Below, in pieces: positions 33,309-42,799 of a stretch of 64,000 nucleotides of DNA. Source of the DNA: Neurospora crassa OR74A (Eukaryota; Ascomycota; Sordariomycetes; Sordariales; Sordariaceae); NCBI RefSeq assembly GCF_000182925.2, contig NC_026506.1, positions 2,604,001 to 2,668,000 on the forward strand, written 5' to 3'. The first letter of the stretch is position 1. Each line of letters opens with the position of its first letter. The position numbers and the translations under genes are program-made. The notes under the pieces are model-generated. The model was not told the DNA's origin. It made no database searches and was given only the letters and a program-made list of their open reading frames with translations.

Positions 33309-34376
33309 TTACTGCTGCCCGAGAACTTCCTGAACGACCTTGATGACCTGGTCGTGGACCGCAGCAGGCGCCGCAATGACACCCTTGTTTTCAGCCAACG
33401 TGCGGCCGACGCTGAAATCCAGGCGGTTTCCACTCACGTCGGTAACCTGACCACCAGCCTCACGCACAATCAGATCTCCAGCAGCGTGATCCCAGATCTT
33501 CTCCTGGTAAGACTTGGAAGTAGGCAGACGGAGGTAGATATCACCCGCGCCGCGAGCAATAGAGCCGTACTTGGCCTGGGAATCCATGCGCACACTAGGC
33601 TTGGTGATCCCGAGCTTCTGCGCAATCTGTCCAGCCACGCCCTGATCCGAGTGACCCGCCTCCACGCTCTCGCAGAAGCTGGCGTTGGACATCTCTGTAA
33701 TAGGCTTCATCGCAATGGACTTGCCCTCCGCAAGACCGGCGGTGCCCAGGGGTCTGCTAGTCGCGCCTTGGCCCTGAACGGCCGAGAAGATGACACCCCG
33801 GCCCTCATCGGTCGCATTGGTGCCGATATCCGCAGCCAACGGCGCAGCGTCGTCCACAGGCAGGTTCGGGCAACCGAGAACACCGACCTTGACGTCACCG
33901 TCCACCATCAGTCCCAAGCACACGGCATACTGTCCACCGCGCAGGAAGCCCTTGGTGCCGTCGATGGGGTCGATAGTCCATATCCTGCCCTTGGCGCCGC
34001 CCTTGCTGTTGCCCTGGTCGATGATCTCCAGCATCGCGTCGGCATCCTTGATGGCGCCGCCAAGGAGTTGCTCGGCAGCCTCATCGTCAAGCTTGGTGGA
34101 CTTGACGAGCTCCCAGATCTGGTCCCGCAGGGGGGTGTCCTCGCGCAGCTGAGCGGCCTCCTCCTCAGCCACAATCTCGTCCGAAGGAAAGTTGGCCTTG
34201 AGGGCGCTGATGATGAGCGCCTGAGCGCCAAAGTCGCCAATGGTCACAGGGGACTTGTCGTCCTTGGAAACGGTGCCCTTGGCCTTCTCGTGGAAGACGC
34301 GCTTGGTGAGGCGGGCGGCCCGCTGGACGGCGAGCTGAGCTACCTCGAGCTCCTTTGCGTACTGGGAAGAGGCCAT
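33309..34376 (-). CDS. met22: 3'(2'),5'-bisphosphate nucleotidase
   Basis: Predicted 355-residue enzyme of the Li+/Na+-sensitive Met22/Hal2 family, which splits 3'-phosphoadenosine 5'-phosphate to AMP and phosphate and so keeps sulfate assimilation and RNA processing free of inhibition. Single exon. Metal-site motifs are present: VAEEEA, WTIDPIDGTKGF (about residues 131-142) and WDHAAGDLIVREAGG (about 295-309). The start MASSQYAKELEVAQLA gives a length nearly equal to the yeast enzyme and has a good context. The frame stays open to another ATG at 34595, adding 73 residues with a hydrophobic stretch (ILFVFSLIVLILAIFSS); that DNA is strongly CT-rich on the coding strand, as fungal leaders are, so I prefer the shorter form. 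The 3' end lies only 151 bp from the MRPL6 stop, in convergent orientation. Confidence 0.92.
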   Translation of the reverse strand: MASSQYAKELEVAQLAVQRAARLTKRVFHEKAKGTVSKDDKSPVTIGDFGAQALIISALKANFPSDEIVAEEEAAQLREDTPLRDQIWELVKSTKLDDEAAEQLLGGAIKDADAMLEIIDQGNSKGGAKGRIWTIDPIDGTKGFLRGGQYAVCLGLMVDGDVKVGVLGCPNLPVDDAAPLAADIGTNATDEGRGVIFSAVQGQGATSRPLGTAGLAEGKSIAMKPITEMSNASFCESVEAGHSDQGVAGQIAQKLGITKPSVRMDSQAKYGSIARGAGDIYLRLPTSKSYQEKIWDHAAGDLIVREAGGQVTDVSGNRLDFSVGRTLAENKGVIAAPAAVHDQVIKVVQEVLGQQ

Positions 34377-35554
34377 CTTCTGTGTAGATGTAGTTGTAAT
34401 GGTTGAGCGGCTGGTTGCTGTGATTGTGTTGGCACTGCCAGTCAAATGGCTCGCAATGAGGGAAAGCCGGGGAAAGGAGATGCGGGAACTGAAGATAGCC
34501 AGGATGAGGACGATGAGGGAGAAAACGAAGAGAATTTTGGAGTAGAAAGTATGGGACGATGCCTTTTTCTGCTGTTTGATCTTATCCACAGTCATACAGC
34601 CGCGAGAGGATCGATAAACCTCGGGGAATTTTCAATCCGTAACCGGAATACGTATTCAGTCCAAGTTGTTGAGTGGTTGAACTTGGGATTCTGGCTGTCA
34701 AATGTTCCCCGCACTGATTCTGTAGCGGCGAAGCTGTTGACGTATGACTGCCCTTTTTGTCTTTTTTCCCACTTCAATTGGTTCCCCGCAATGCCACCAA
34801 CCGCTCGCTATCTCCACAAATGCAGACATGAGAGTCTCAAAATCTTTGTTTACTTTGATGAAATGCTTTACCTATTTCTTGATGTTTCTTTTTCGATTTG
34901 GCACTCCACTCTTGAGAGAATGCCCGTCAAAACAGCAATGATGACACGGCTCGGTTCAGGGTCCTTTCCATGTTAAACATGAGCACCCACGGATAAGCTA
35001 GGTAGCTAGCCCCGAACTCGGAGAGAGCTTCTCTTTCGACTCCAATATTCATCACATTTTGTGGGATTTCTATCTTCACTTCCGCCGACGACACTCAGAC
35101 GGTCCCGATGACCTCGAAGCGAACTGCGCAGCAACAGTAAATTCTGCACCCTGTTATCAACGAAAAGGGAACCGGACCGAAAGTCCAACCCTTTACATTC
35201 AACGAACCAACTGAGCTCCGAAAAGCTGCAGCATCCATGCCGCAGCGTGCCAAGCCAAGTGGCTTGCTTGGATCAACTCCCATTCAGCAACTCAAAGCGC
35301 TTCTGGAGACACCATCACGGGTCACATCGATGCGGAGGTCGAGCTGAACAGGCCCTGGTATAACCTAATTGCCAGCCTCATGGTGTTGCTGGTCACTTGA
35401 TAAGTATGGACGGGCCGTCGTGGCGCCCACGGGTGTGTTTTTACTTCTATCAAGTTTGTATTTTCCTGATAACTCTGTCAATCTCCTCATTGTCCATTTT
35501 TTTTTGTTGTTGTTGTTTCCTACAAGTTCTGGTTGCTGATGACCAGAGAGAGCG
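34377..35554. promoter_or_regulatory. Divergent upstream region
   Basis: Region between the MET22-type nucleotidase (minus) and the cysteine-rich membrane protein gene (plus). The part up to 34595 is an open extension of the nucleotidase frame. Elsewhere there is no gene; a T/TTG-rich leader precedes 35555. Confidence 0.5.
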
Positions 35555-36575
35555 ATGCGCGAACCCGCAAAAATGATTCCTACTACATCTTCCCTCTTCG
35601 CGATACTTGTGTACCTAGCGACAGAAGCGCGACAAGTACGAGCCGACCCAAATGCGCCGTGTTACTTTCCTGGTGGCGAGTTCGCACCAGGCTACTTTGC
35701 TTGCCAGGCCTTCAACGCTCCAGTTTCTTCTTGTTGTCCGGCAGGGTGGACATGTTTCAGCAATGCGCTTTGCATTACGACGACAGAAAGCAACTCGTTT
35801 CCCAACTTGACTCTGGGCGCGGTGCAGCGAGGAGCTTGTACAAATCCTCAATGGAATAACTACATCTGCGGGAGTGCTTGCCTTGGTAAGTCCAATCAAA
35901 GCTGTCTGACGGTCAGTGCCATTGTCAACAACTGACTGACATCTACCTTGCTTTCATTTAATAGATAACGGGAACCGCAAAGGCGAATTAGCTGCCTGTG
36001 GAAACGGCCGATTCTGCTGTGCGTCAGACTTCAACGAAGGAAAATGTGACTGTTCATCAAACGATGAAGATAGCAGTGCATTCACCATCAGTGCCGGCCT
36101 GGTGCAAACCATTATACAAGTGTCTGACACGACATTCACGGGAACTCCATCACTCAGCATCGCGTCCACGAGGGTTAGCACCGTAAAAGCATCCGCCACA
36201 GGATCAGGAACTACCATTCAGATAACCGATGACCCATCATCAACCTCCCTAACCTCCAGCGAGACCTCTTCATTGGCGCCGACGACAACGCCAGCTGCTC
36301 CACCCATTGCAAGTTCCAATGGAGACGTTGGCAGTGACTCCAGCGGCTCTAGTAGTAGTAGTAACGGTCTCAAGATTGGGCTAGGCGTTGGTATTCCGGT
36401 CGCTGTCTTGGCCGCTGCGGGAGCGTTAGCCTATCTTCTCTGGTGGAAGCCGAGGCAGGATGAGCGCGCGCGTCGCATTTCGCAGCATGACCATTACTTT
36501 GTGTCGACGGATCTGGCGGAGAATGATCCCCATGGGCCGGCTAAGTACGAGCCGTATAGGCAGGCGGCTACATAG
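35555..36575 (+). CDS. Cysteine-rich single-pass surface protein
   Basis: Predicted 313-residue type I membrane protein from two exons, 35555-35885 and 35965-36575 (79-nt intron, GTAAGT...ATAG). A second ATG at 35573 is also a possible start. The signal peptide is IPTTSSLFAILVYLATEARQ. The ectodomain has about 15 cysteines, with pairs in SSCCPAGWTC and RFCCASDFNEGKCDC. A Ser/Thr/Pro-rich stalk follows, likely O-mannosylated, then a transmembrane helix (IGLGVGIPVAVLAAAGALAYLLWW) and a short tail beginning with basic KPRQDERARR. This layout is common among filamentous ascomycete surface proteins of unknown role and is similar in plan, not sequence, to the three-repeat protein at 11291-13556. 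Function not recognised. Confidence 0.8.
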
Positions 36576-37412
36576 TAAGGATCGGTCAAGTGAGGGTTGT
36601 GTGCTGTGTAGTTTCGATATCAGGGGAGGATGGAGGGACATCTGCTTTTTGGAAGTAAGGTTGATCGAGAGGAAAGTAGTGATGACGATATATACTTCAT
36701 CTTTGCTGGAACCCAAATCCGTCATCATGCAACGTGGTTCTCTGGGATACGTTAACGCACATTGTTCCATTTTATTGAAAGAAAGCTCATTGTCGATTGA
36801 ACGTGCTGCGTAGCATATTAGCCATGGCAAATGACGGAAACACATCTTCCAAATTTCGAACCTTCCTTCAGTCCGCCGGTGTAATACAACAAACACATTT
36901 GAAAAAAAGATAGGTTTTAGAGATGCGTGACAACTGAACCGACCATAGCCTTCGGGAACTAAACCACCTACCCTTTCCGTTTACAAACACTCACGATGCA
37001 TTTTCACAGTGACAATCCAGACCTGAGTAACGCTGTAAAACTAATCCCTCCCAGCCTTGAAGGCCTTAAAGAAGACGGAGAGAGGGATAAGAGGATACGT
37101 TACCGAGGCTTCTATAACGGCACAAAACATCACCATTCTGCAATATCACATCGAACAGAGGACACTTTCTCTGTCTCTTGGAAGTCTAATAAGAGCTCCC
37201 AAACTTGCCTGCTCGACACAGGAACCTTCACTAAACTAACGAACAAACCAACTCAACCACCACAACCTTGTCCCTAACCTACCTGAAGGTTTGGTGTTTC
37301 CCAGTAGCAGCAGATATTTACAAAAACCAAGAAGGTCTGAAAAGACCACCTAAAGAAAAAAGAAAAAAAGGATAGCAGGCAGGACCATTCATGCAATGAT
37401 GCGCAAAAAGAG
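36576..37412. other. Intergenic, no gene seen
   Basis: Holds the 3' UTR of the cysteine-rich surface protein gene and the downstream flank of the tRNA-His gene. Short frames near 36996-37277 show no protein features. Confidence 0.5.
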
Positions 37413-37502
37413 TGGGATTGCCAGGAATCGAACCTGGGTCCTCTCGGATCGTTGTGTACAAAGAACCACAACGAGAAGTACTGACCACTATACTACAATC
37501 CC
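37413..37502 (-). tRNA. tRNA-His (GTG), with intron
   Basis: Reading the minus strand, the acceptor stem GGGATTG pairs with CAATCCC, followed by discriminator A. The D arm contains AGTGGTCAGT. The anticodon stem TCTCG pairs with CGAGA around a loop TTGTGGT with anticodon GTG. The T arm is CCAGG-TTCGATT-CCTGG. An extra stretch of about 18 nt between the anticodon loop and the 3' anticodon stem is an intron at the standard position after base 37. The D arm and GTATAGTGGT segment resemble yeast tRNA-His. No CCA is encoded, as usual in eukaryotes. Confidence 0.93.
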
Positions 37503-37868
37503 TTGTGATGAGAGAAACTTCAGATCTATGTATTTATATACGTCGGGAGACCAGACACAGTGGGCTGGTATAGCTCTTGGGACAAACTTCGTCAACCACG
37601 CCCCGGCTTTGTGTTGGTTCACCACTACAGCAAAGACTGAAAAATTGGCAGTGAAATAATGGACGACTTGCTTCCCAATTGCAAGCTTGCATCGTTCGCG
37701 GTCTACAGGTTCAATCCTTTTCTACTTCATTGTCATGATCATAGATAGAAGCATGTTGTTACTGGCTCACATTGATGTAACGCATCTTTCGCTACTTACC
37801 TCTTGCGCATCCTTCGGGGGGTACACCCATCATCATTCCTTCATCAAAACGACAGAACAGCATTCCAT
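37503..37868. other. Intergenic, no gene seen
   Basis: Upstream flank of the tRNA-His gene and the 3' UTR of the lactonizing enzyme gene. Nothing else is visible. Confidence 0.5.
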
Positions 37869-39111
37869 CTAATCGTACCAAATGGCATTCATCCCAAACC
37901 CTGGCTCCGGAATCCTGACCCTCGCAACCCTGTGCAAGAACTCGTCCTTCCACCGATAAATCTCCAACCAGCCCTCCTGATCGTCCGTAATCGCCATCCA
38001 CTCATCACTCCACGGGCACGGGCTAACCGCATTGCTATGCCCACCGCTCGTCGGCGTCGGGCTAAGGAACAGCTGCTTCTCGATGCTTCCGCAGTCCCTG
38101 AGCTTGAAGCCCGCAATGTACCCCTGCAGCTCGAACTTGTTCGCCCGCGAACTAGCAAACATGTACTTGCCGCTAAAGGTCAGCGCGCACACGTCGGCGC
38201 GGTAGAGGCCCTTGCCGGTCTCGGGGTCCCGATCGGGAATGCCCGGTGGGATCAGCGGGAAGCTGTGATGCGTGTACACGGGCATGTGCGTGGCCGGGTC
38301 GATGACGTACTCGCAGATGCGGTTGCCGGCCTCCATCAGGGCATACAAATAGTTGCCCGTGGGGTGCATGGCGACCCAGCGCGGGTGGTCGCCCGGATCG
38401 GGAGCGTCGACGGAGCCGACTAGTTCGACTTCGCCCGAGGCCAGCTTGCGGTGCGTCCAGAGCTTGTTTGCGGTCAGGTCGGCTGAGTAGAGGTAGGTCT
38501 CGGTCGGGTCGAACACCATGCCGTGGATGCCAGTGTTTTCTTGATATTCGTAGTTCTGGACGTTCTTCTCGAGCTTGCCGGTCTCGGAGACCGAGAAGAC
38601 GTTGCCGTAGCCGGCGAACTTGTAGAAGGGGTTCGCATAGACGGCGTAGGGGGGCTGCTTGGCTGCGAGGAGGAAGATGGCACGCGTGTTGGTGTCGGCG
38701 TCGTTGGCCCTGGCTGTATACAAACACAAACACGTCATTTAGTCCGAGAACATTGGGTCGTGATATAGGAGTTTTGGTAACGTACGGTGACCACCGATGG
38801 GGTGCGATGCCTCGTGGACAATCTCAGTCGGGCTCTTGACGGCAAAGCTGCTCCATTTCTTCATGGCAGCGCCGTAAATGTTCTTCCTCTCATGCTATTC
38901 CCATCTCCATTGTGAGCAGGCAAAGTCGCAGTACTCGTGGACATTTGATGATGGATTCTCATACGTCAAAGGTCATCCATGATATCGGCTCATCCTGAGG
39001 AATTTCTGTTCTCTTGATGAGCTTGCATGTGAGCTTCTCGTCGTCGAACTGGACAGTGAAGATGGCACCTGGCGGGGTCCAGGTACCAATCATCAAATGA
39101 TGGAGGGGCAT
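37869..39111 (-). CDS. 3-Carboxy-cis,cis-muconate lactonizing enzyme
   Basis: Predicted 366-residue seven-bladed beta-propeller cycloisomerase from three exons: 39111-38965, 38894-38786 and 38713-37869 (introns 70 and 72 nt). It converts 3-carboxy-cis,cis-muconate to 3-carboxymuconolactone in the protocatechuate branch of the beta-ketoadipate pathway. The spliced protein begins MPLHHLMIGTWTPPGAIF and ends GFGMNAIWYD, which agrees in sequence and length with the N. crassa enzyme of known structure as I remember it. The residues proposed as catalytic are all present: His149, Arg197, Glu213 and Arg275, counting the initiator Met. It is related to the lactonase family and differs from the bacterial CMLE, which belongs to the fumarase superfamily. 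It lies 1.8 kb from a divergent ring-cleavage dioxygenase gene, suggesting shared control by aromatic substrates. Confidence 0.97.
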
Positions 39112-40920
39112 CTTGAAATGACGTCGACTGGGAGGAATAGGCGACGCGACTGCGACTGCGACTGCGACCTGGAAAGTTCACGTCGGCGTAGGATCACGAA
39201 GCGCGAAACAACGATGTTGAGAAATGGGAATATCTCGAGGACCTTGACGGACGAAGTTCCATGTTCCCAAAATCCGACCAGTTCATCCCATCCCCCAACT
39301 CGAGATCCGACATGATTGCCCGGCTGTCGCGAGACGGGGGTCGCATCAATCGTTTACACATGGAATGGAGCTGCGACCGGCATTGGGAAAACGCTGAATG
39401 GTGTTAGTTTCGTTCTGCCCCCCACTTGGTCCCCAGCTTTCGGTATCCAATGGTGGGGAGAATGTTTACACGGGCACGAGGTCGGGACTCGGAAAGCGGC
39501 AACGGTAGATTTCAGAAGGATTTCTTCCCAGCGGCCGCAGCGGACTTGTGTGGGATTTTTCCCATCTGTAGCGACCACTCCAGTGACCATCGTTCCATGC
39601 CCGCCTCTGCAAGGCCCAGAACGCCCCCGAAAGTCGATTGGGAGGGAGACCAGGCCTCCCTTGCCCGCCGGATGAAAACCGGAACCCCGATGCCCCGTTC
39701 CAGAGCCCCGGGGGGCTGTCATGCGAACCTTGCTGCCCGTCCGGTCATTGCACGGGCAATGACAGGCTGGGCGGGAAAAGGCTCACCCATCCCATTCAAA
39801 CAGTGAACTCATTACTATGCCGTAGGTATATACGGTACCTCGAGTGTTGGTGTTTGTTGTACTTTGGAACACAGCCTACAATGGAGACGGCTATCACTGC
39901 TACAGTAGGCAACCAATTGGTTACCGACATGAAAGGCAACCAGATCCAATATATCGAGGATTGGGGTTGATAAGTACCTAGGTACCGGCGTCTGAACATT
40001 ATGATGATGATGGGGAGGCTGATGGTTGAAGATACATACATAGTAAACAGAGCGCCTATGGTAGTATATTTTCTCCTCGAGCTCCTCAATGCCGAGATCT
40101 GGAGAGTGGATTCGCGGGCAATTGTTAGACATTAGCCGCACGATTGTTGCCAAGACGGACATAAGATTCACACCGTTTGGAAAAAGTCGAGATCGCCTCC
40201 AAGCATGCCAGATCAGCAGTTCTCGATGTCTCGAGTGGTTCACCGCAGTCAGTCGAGCAAGTGTTGAACTCAATTTAGGAACAAATTTGTTGCCTTGATT
40301 GGTATTGGAAGCCACAGTACCGGGGATTCTTTGCAAGCTGAGACATTGAACCCAACCATCCCGGCAGCGAATCGGCAGCAGTTTTGAAGATCCAGGGTTA
40401 GGGGCTACCGTGACGCAGGGCTATATTTCTCCCGCTTTGCCTCCGTTTCTCCATAACCATTAACCCCACACTCACATCACACCCACAGTGACCGACATAG
40501 GAATCTCAACCTGCCGCAAGTCCGTCCGGATCCAGAGCTCTCAAAGGGCAGCGGGGAAACATGGAGGCACATGGCACCATCCGGGCACCTGGGCACCTGG
40601 GGCGTGTGCGATCCTATCATGTTGCGTCCATTCACAATGCCATGAAGATCCAGGGTGTGCGTCGAGGGAAAGAGAGATCCCAGTTGTACACTACGGTGAC
40701 GGCCTGCTTTGTAGTGTATAGTCCCTTTTGTATATAACATTCTTCGAGGAACCTCTTGCTCCGGCTGTCCCCCTTCTTCTTCTCTCATTGTAATTGTCAT
40801 CAAACTACCTACAAGTTTGGATCTGCCTGTTACATACTTTTTATCCTCTTGATCCTCTCCGTATTGTTGATTCCAGTGTTTTCATCATCATCGTCATCAT
40901 CATCAGCACAACAGGCAAAG
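39112..40920. promoter_or_regulatory. Divergent promoter of aromatic catabolism pair
   Basis: 1.8 kb between the start codons of the lactonizing enzyme and the dioxygenase. I see no gene; overlapping frames at 39316-39970 lack domains. The dioxygenase leader (40740-40920) is CT-rich with a CATCAT run. Several CGG-containing stretches occur near 39530-39545, possible sites for Zn2Cys6 regulators, but I cannot assign one. Confidence 0.45.
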
Positions 40921-41895
40921 ATGGCTTCTCACAGATTCGACCCCAACTTCACCCAGAATGTCATTGACGGCATGGGCCCCAACACCACTCCCCGCAACCG
41001 TCAGGTTCTTGGTGCTCTGATCCGTCACATCCACGACTTCGCTCGCGAGGTTGAGCTCACCATGGACGAGTGGATGGCTGGTGTCAAGTACATTAATGAG
41101 GTCGGCCGCGTCTACAGCGAGTCTGGCCAGACCCGTAACGAGGCCCACCGTCTCTCCGACATCTTGGGTCTTGAAACGTAAGTTTTTTTTTTTTTTTTGC
41201 TTTCTCACAGATGATCCAATAAACTCAAGAACTTCCATACTAACAATTTCCTCTTCAGCCTTGTTGATGAGATCGCCCACAAGATTGTCGTCGAGGAGGG
41301 TCTTGAGCCCACCTCGTCCTCGATTCTCGGGCCCTTCTGGTCCCCCAACGCCCCCTTCCGCGAGAACGGTGGCTCCATCATCCAGGACGGTGTCCCTCCC
41401 AAGGGCCGCGTGACCAAGATGCACGGTGTCATCCGCGACATCACCACGGGCAAGCCCATTCCCAACGCCGTGTTCGACATCTGGCAAGCCTCCGCCAACG
41501 GCAAGTACGACTTCCAGGACCCTCAGAACCAGACGCCCAACAACCTGCGCGGCAAGTTCAAGGCCAACGAGAAGGGCGAGTACTGGTTCTACTGCCTCCA
41601 CCCGACTGCTTACAGTCTGCCCACCGACGGCCCCTCGTATGCCCTCCTCCAGCTCATGGACCGCCACCCCATGCGTCCCGCTCACATCCACATCATGGTT
41701 ACCCATCCCGAGTACCAGGGCTGCACTACTCAGCTCTACCCCAGCGACGACCCCTGGATCACCAACGACACCGTCTTCGCTGTTAAGGATGATCTCGTTG
41801 TGACCTTCAAGCCTATTGAGGGTGACGAGAAGGCCGTTCTTGAGCTCGAGTACAACGTCAACCTTGCTCCCAAGGGCTTCAAGGGCAAGGTCTAA
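40921..41895 (+). CDS. Intradiol ring-cleavage dioxygenase
   Basis: Predicted 297-residue cytosolic non-haem Fe(III) enzyme from two exons, 40921-41177 and 41259-41895 (81-nt intron with CTAAC branch site). An N-terminal helical domain of the catechol-dioxygenase type (about residues 20-90, including [19 protein letters not shown]) precedes the intradiol core (about 100-290). The four iron ligands are visible by position: Tyr169 (GKYDF), Tyr204 (TAYSLP), His228 and His230 (AHIHIM). Enzymes with this two-domain plan cleave catechol or hydroxyquinol between the two hydroxyls. The neighbouring lactonizing enzyme works on the product of protocatechuate 3,4-dioxygenase, so protocatechuate is a further candidate. 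I judge hydroxyquinol or catechol more likely from the domain plan, but the substrate is open. Confidence 0.92.
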
Positions 41896-42251
41896 GCAAT
41901 GTCTTTTGGCTTGGCTTGGTTGATCGTTGATGAAGAAGAGAGAAAAAAAAGAATCCCTTTTTCTTGCTTTGTACAATTTATACCCGCACATATTATCATT
42001 GGAGGCGCGTGTTCACAAAACGATAGGGAACTGGCTTTTGTATAACCGCGGTGCTTTTTTTCGGTTGGGTTTGGTAGCATTGGATTTTGTATATGGCACT
42101 TTAGGCATGCATGGAGGATGTATGATGAGAGAGGAAACGGCGGCTGTAAGCTAGCTAGCTACCTGTTCAGCGTTGACTTTGTGGATGAATGAGATGATGA
42201 CTTGAAACTATATCCTGGTTCGATACCCCGTGTGTGAAATTTCGTAACATG
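41896..42251. other. 3' flank of the dioxygenase gene
   Basis: 3' UTR and downstream DNA up to the nested transposon pair. No gene seen. Confidence 0.5.
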
Positions 42252-42799
42252 CAGTCCGATGCTGGTTTGTTTGTTAGCTCGGTACACTATGCACATTTAC
42301 ATACTACAGTCCAGTACTGGTTTGTTTGTTAGTTCGAGACCTCGTGTCAACTTTTCCATGCGTTTGTACAGCTAACTAATGTACACCTAACTTTACTTTG
42401 GATACGCCATCTCTACTATCCAAAAGGCCAAATTAATCCTTGCTAATGCCTTTGTATTTATCTGCATAAGCTTTAGGACTATTCGAAAAAGATTTCATCT
42501 AGTGCACTATGTATATTATACTACCAAGAGTGCCTAGTGTACCAAGCTAACAAACAAACCAGCATCGGACTGTATACTCTGTCCACTAGACGAAATCAAT
42601 CCCGAATAGTCCTAGACGTTGGAGAAACAAGTCAAAATGGCTGAGTACGGATTACAAAGGCATTGACAAGAATTGATATAACATATTGAACATTAGAAAT
42701 GGCGTTCCTAAGGTAAGATCACGCCTCAGCTAGCCAGTGAAAACGCATAGGAAAGTTGACGCAAGGTCTCGAGCTAACAAACAAACCAGTACTGGACTG
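42252..42799. mobile_element. Small TIR transposon (MITE), outer copy, interrupted
   Basis: Outer element of a nested pair. Its left end begins CAGTCCGATGCTGG and then the shared TTTGTTTGTTAG; its right end is the reverse complement of CAGTCCAGTACTGGTTTG. The right flank is TA (42800-42801); the left flank is TG, one base off the expected TA. Without the inserted copy it is about 280 bp, close to the 274 bp of the copy at 14265. The body right of the insertion aligns with that copy in the same orientation: CACTAGACGAAATC, GTCAAAATGG, AAGGTAAGATCACGC and CGCATAGGAAAGTTGAC. It has no coding capacity. Confidence 0.85.
42307..42572. mobile_element. Small TIR transposon (MITE), inner copy, inverted
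   Basis: A 266-bp complete copy inserted into the outer element in the opposite orientation. It is flanked by TA on both sides (42305-42306 and 42573-42574), the target duplication of this family. Its left end is CAGTCCAGTACTGGTTTG, followed by GAGACCTCGTGTCAAC, which is the reverse complement of the right part of the copy at 14265. Its right end carries the GCATCGGACTG variant also present, inverted, at the outer element's left end. It is non-coding. Confidence 0.87.

Noticed and set aside
33354-34406. Open frame of 350 codons on the plus strand
   Set aside because: It is antisense to the MET22-type nucleotidase, which has all the expected catalytic motifs; the antisense product has none.
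39316-39806. Overlapping frames in the divergent promoter of the aromatic pair
   Set aside because: Cys/Trp/Pro-rich composition in all frames and no conserved pattern; treated as non-coding.
40903-41991. Open frame of 362 codons on the minus strand
   Set aside because: It is antisense to the dioxygenase gene and crosses its intron; no protein features.
42252-42799. Reading the region as one larger transposon of about 548 bp
   Set aside because: Two internal inverted termini with their own TA flanks and the match of the outer parts to the copy at 14265 show that it is one copy inside another.
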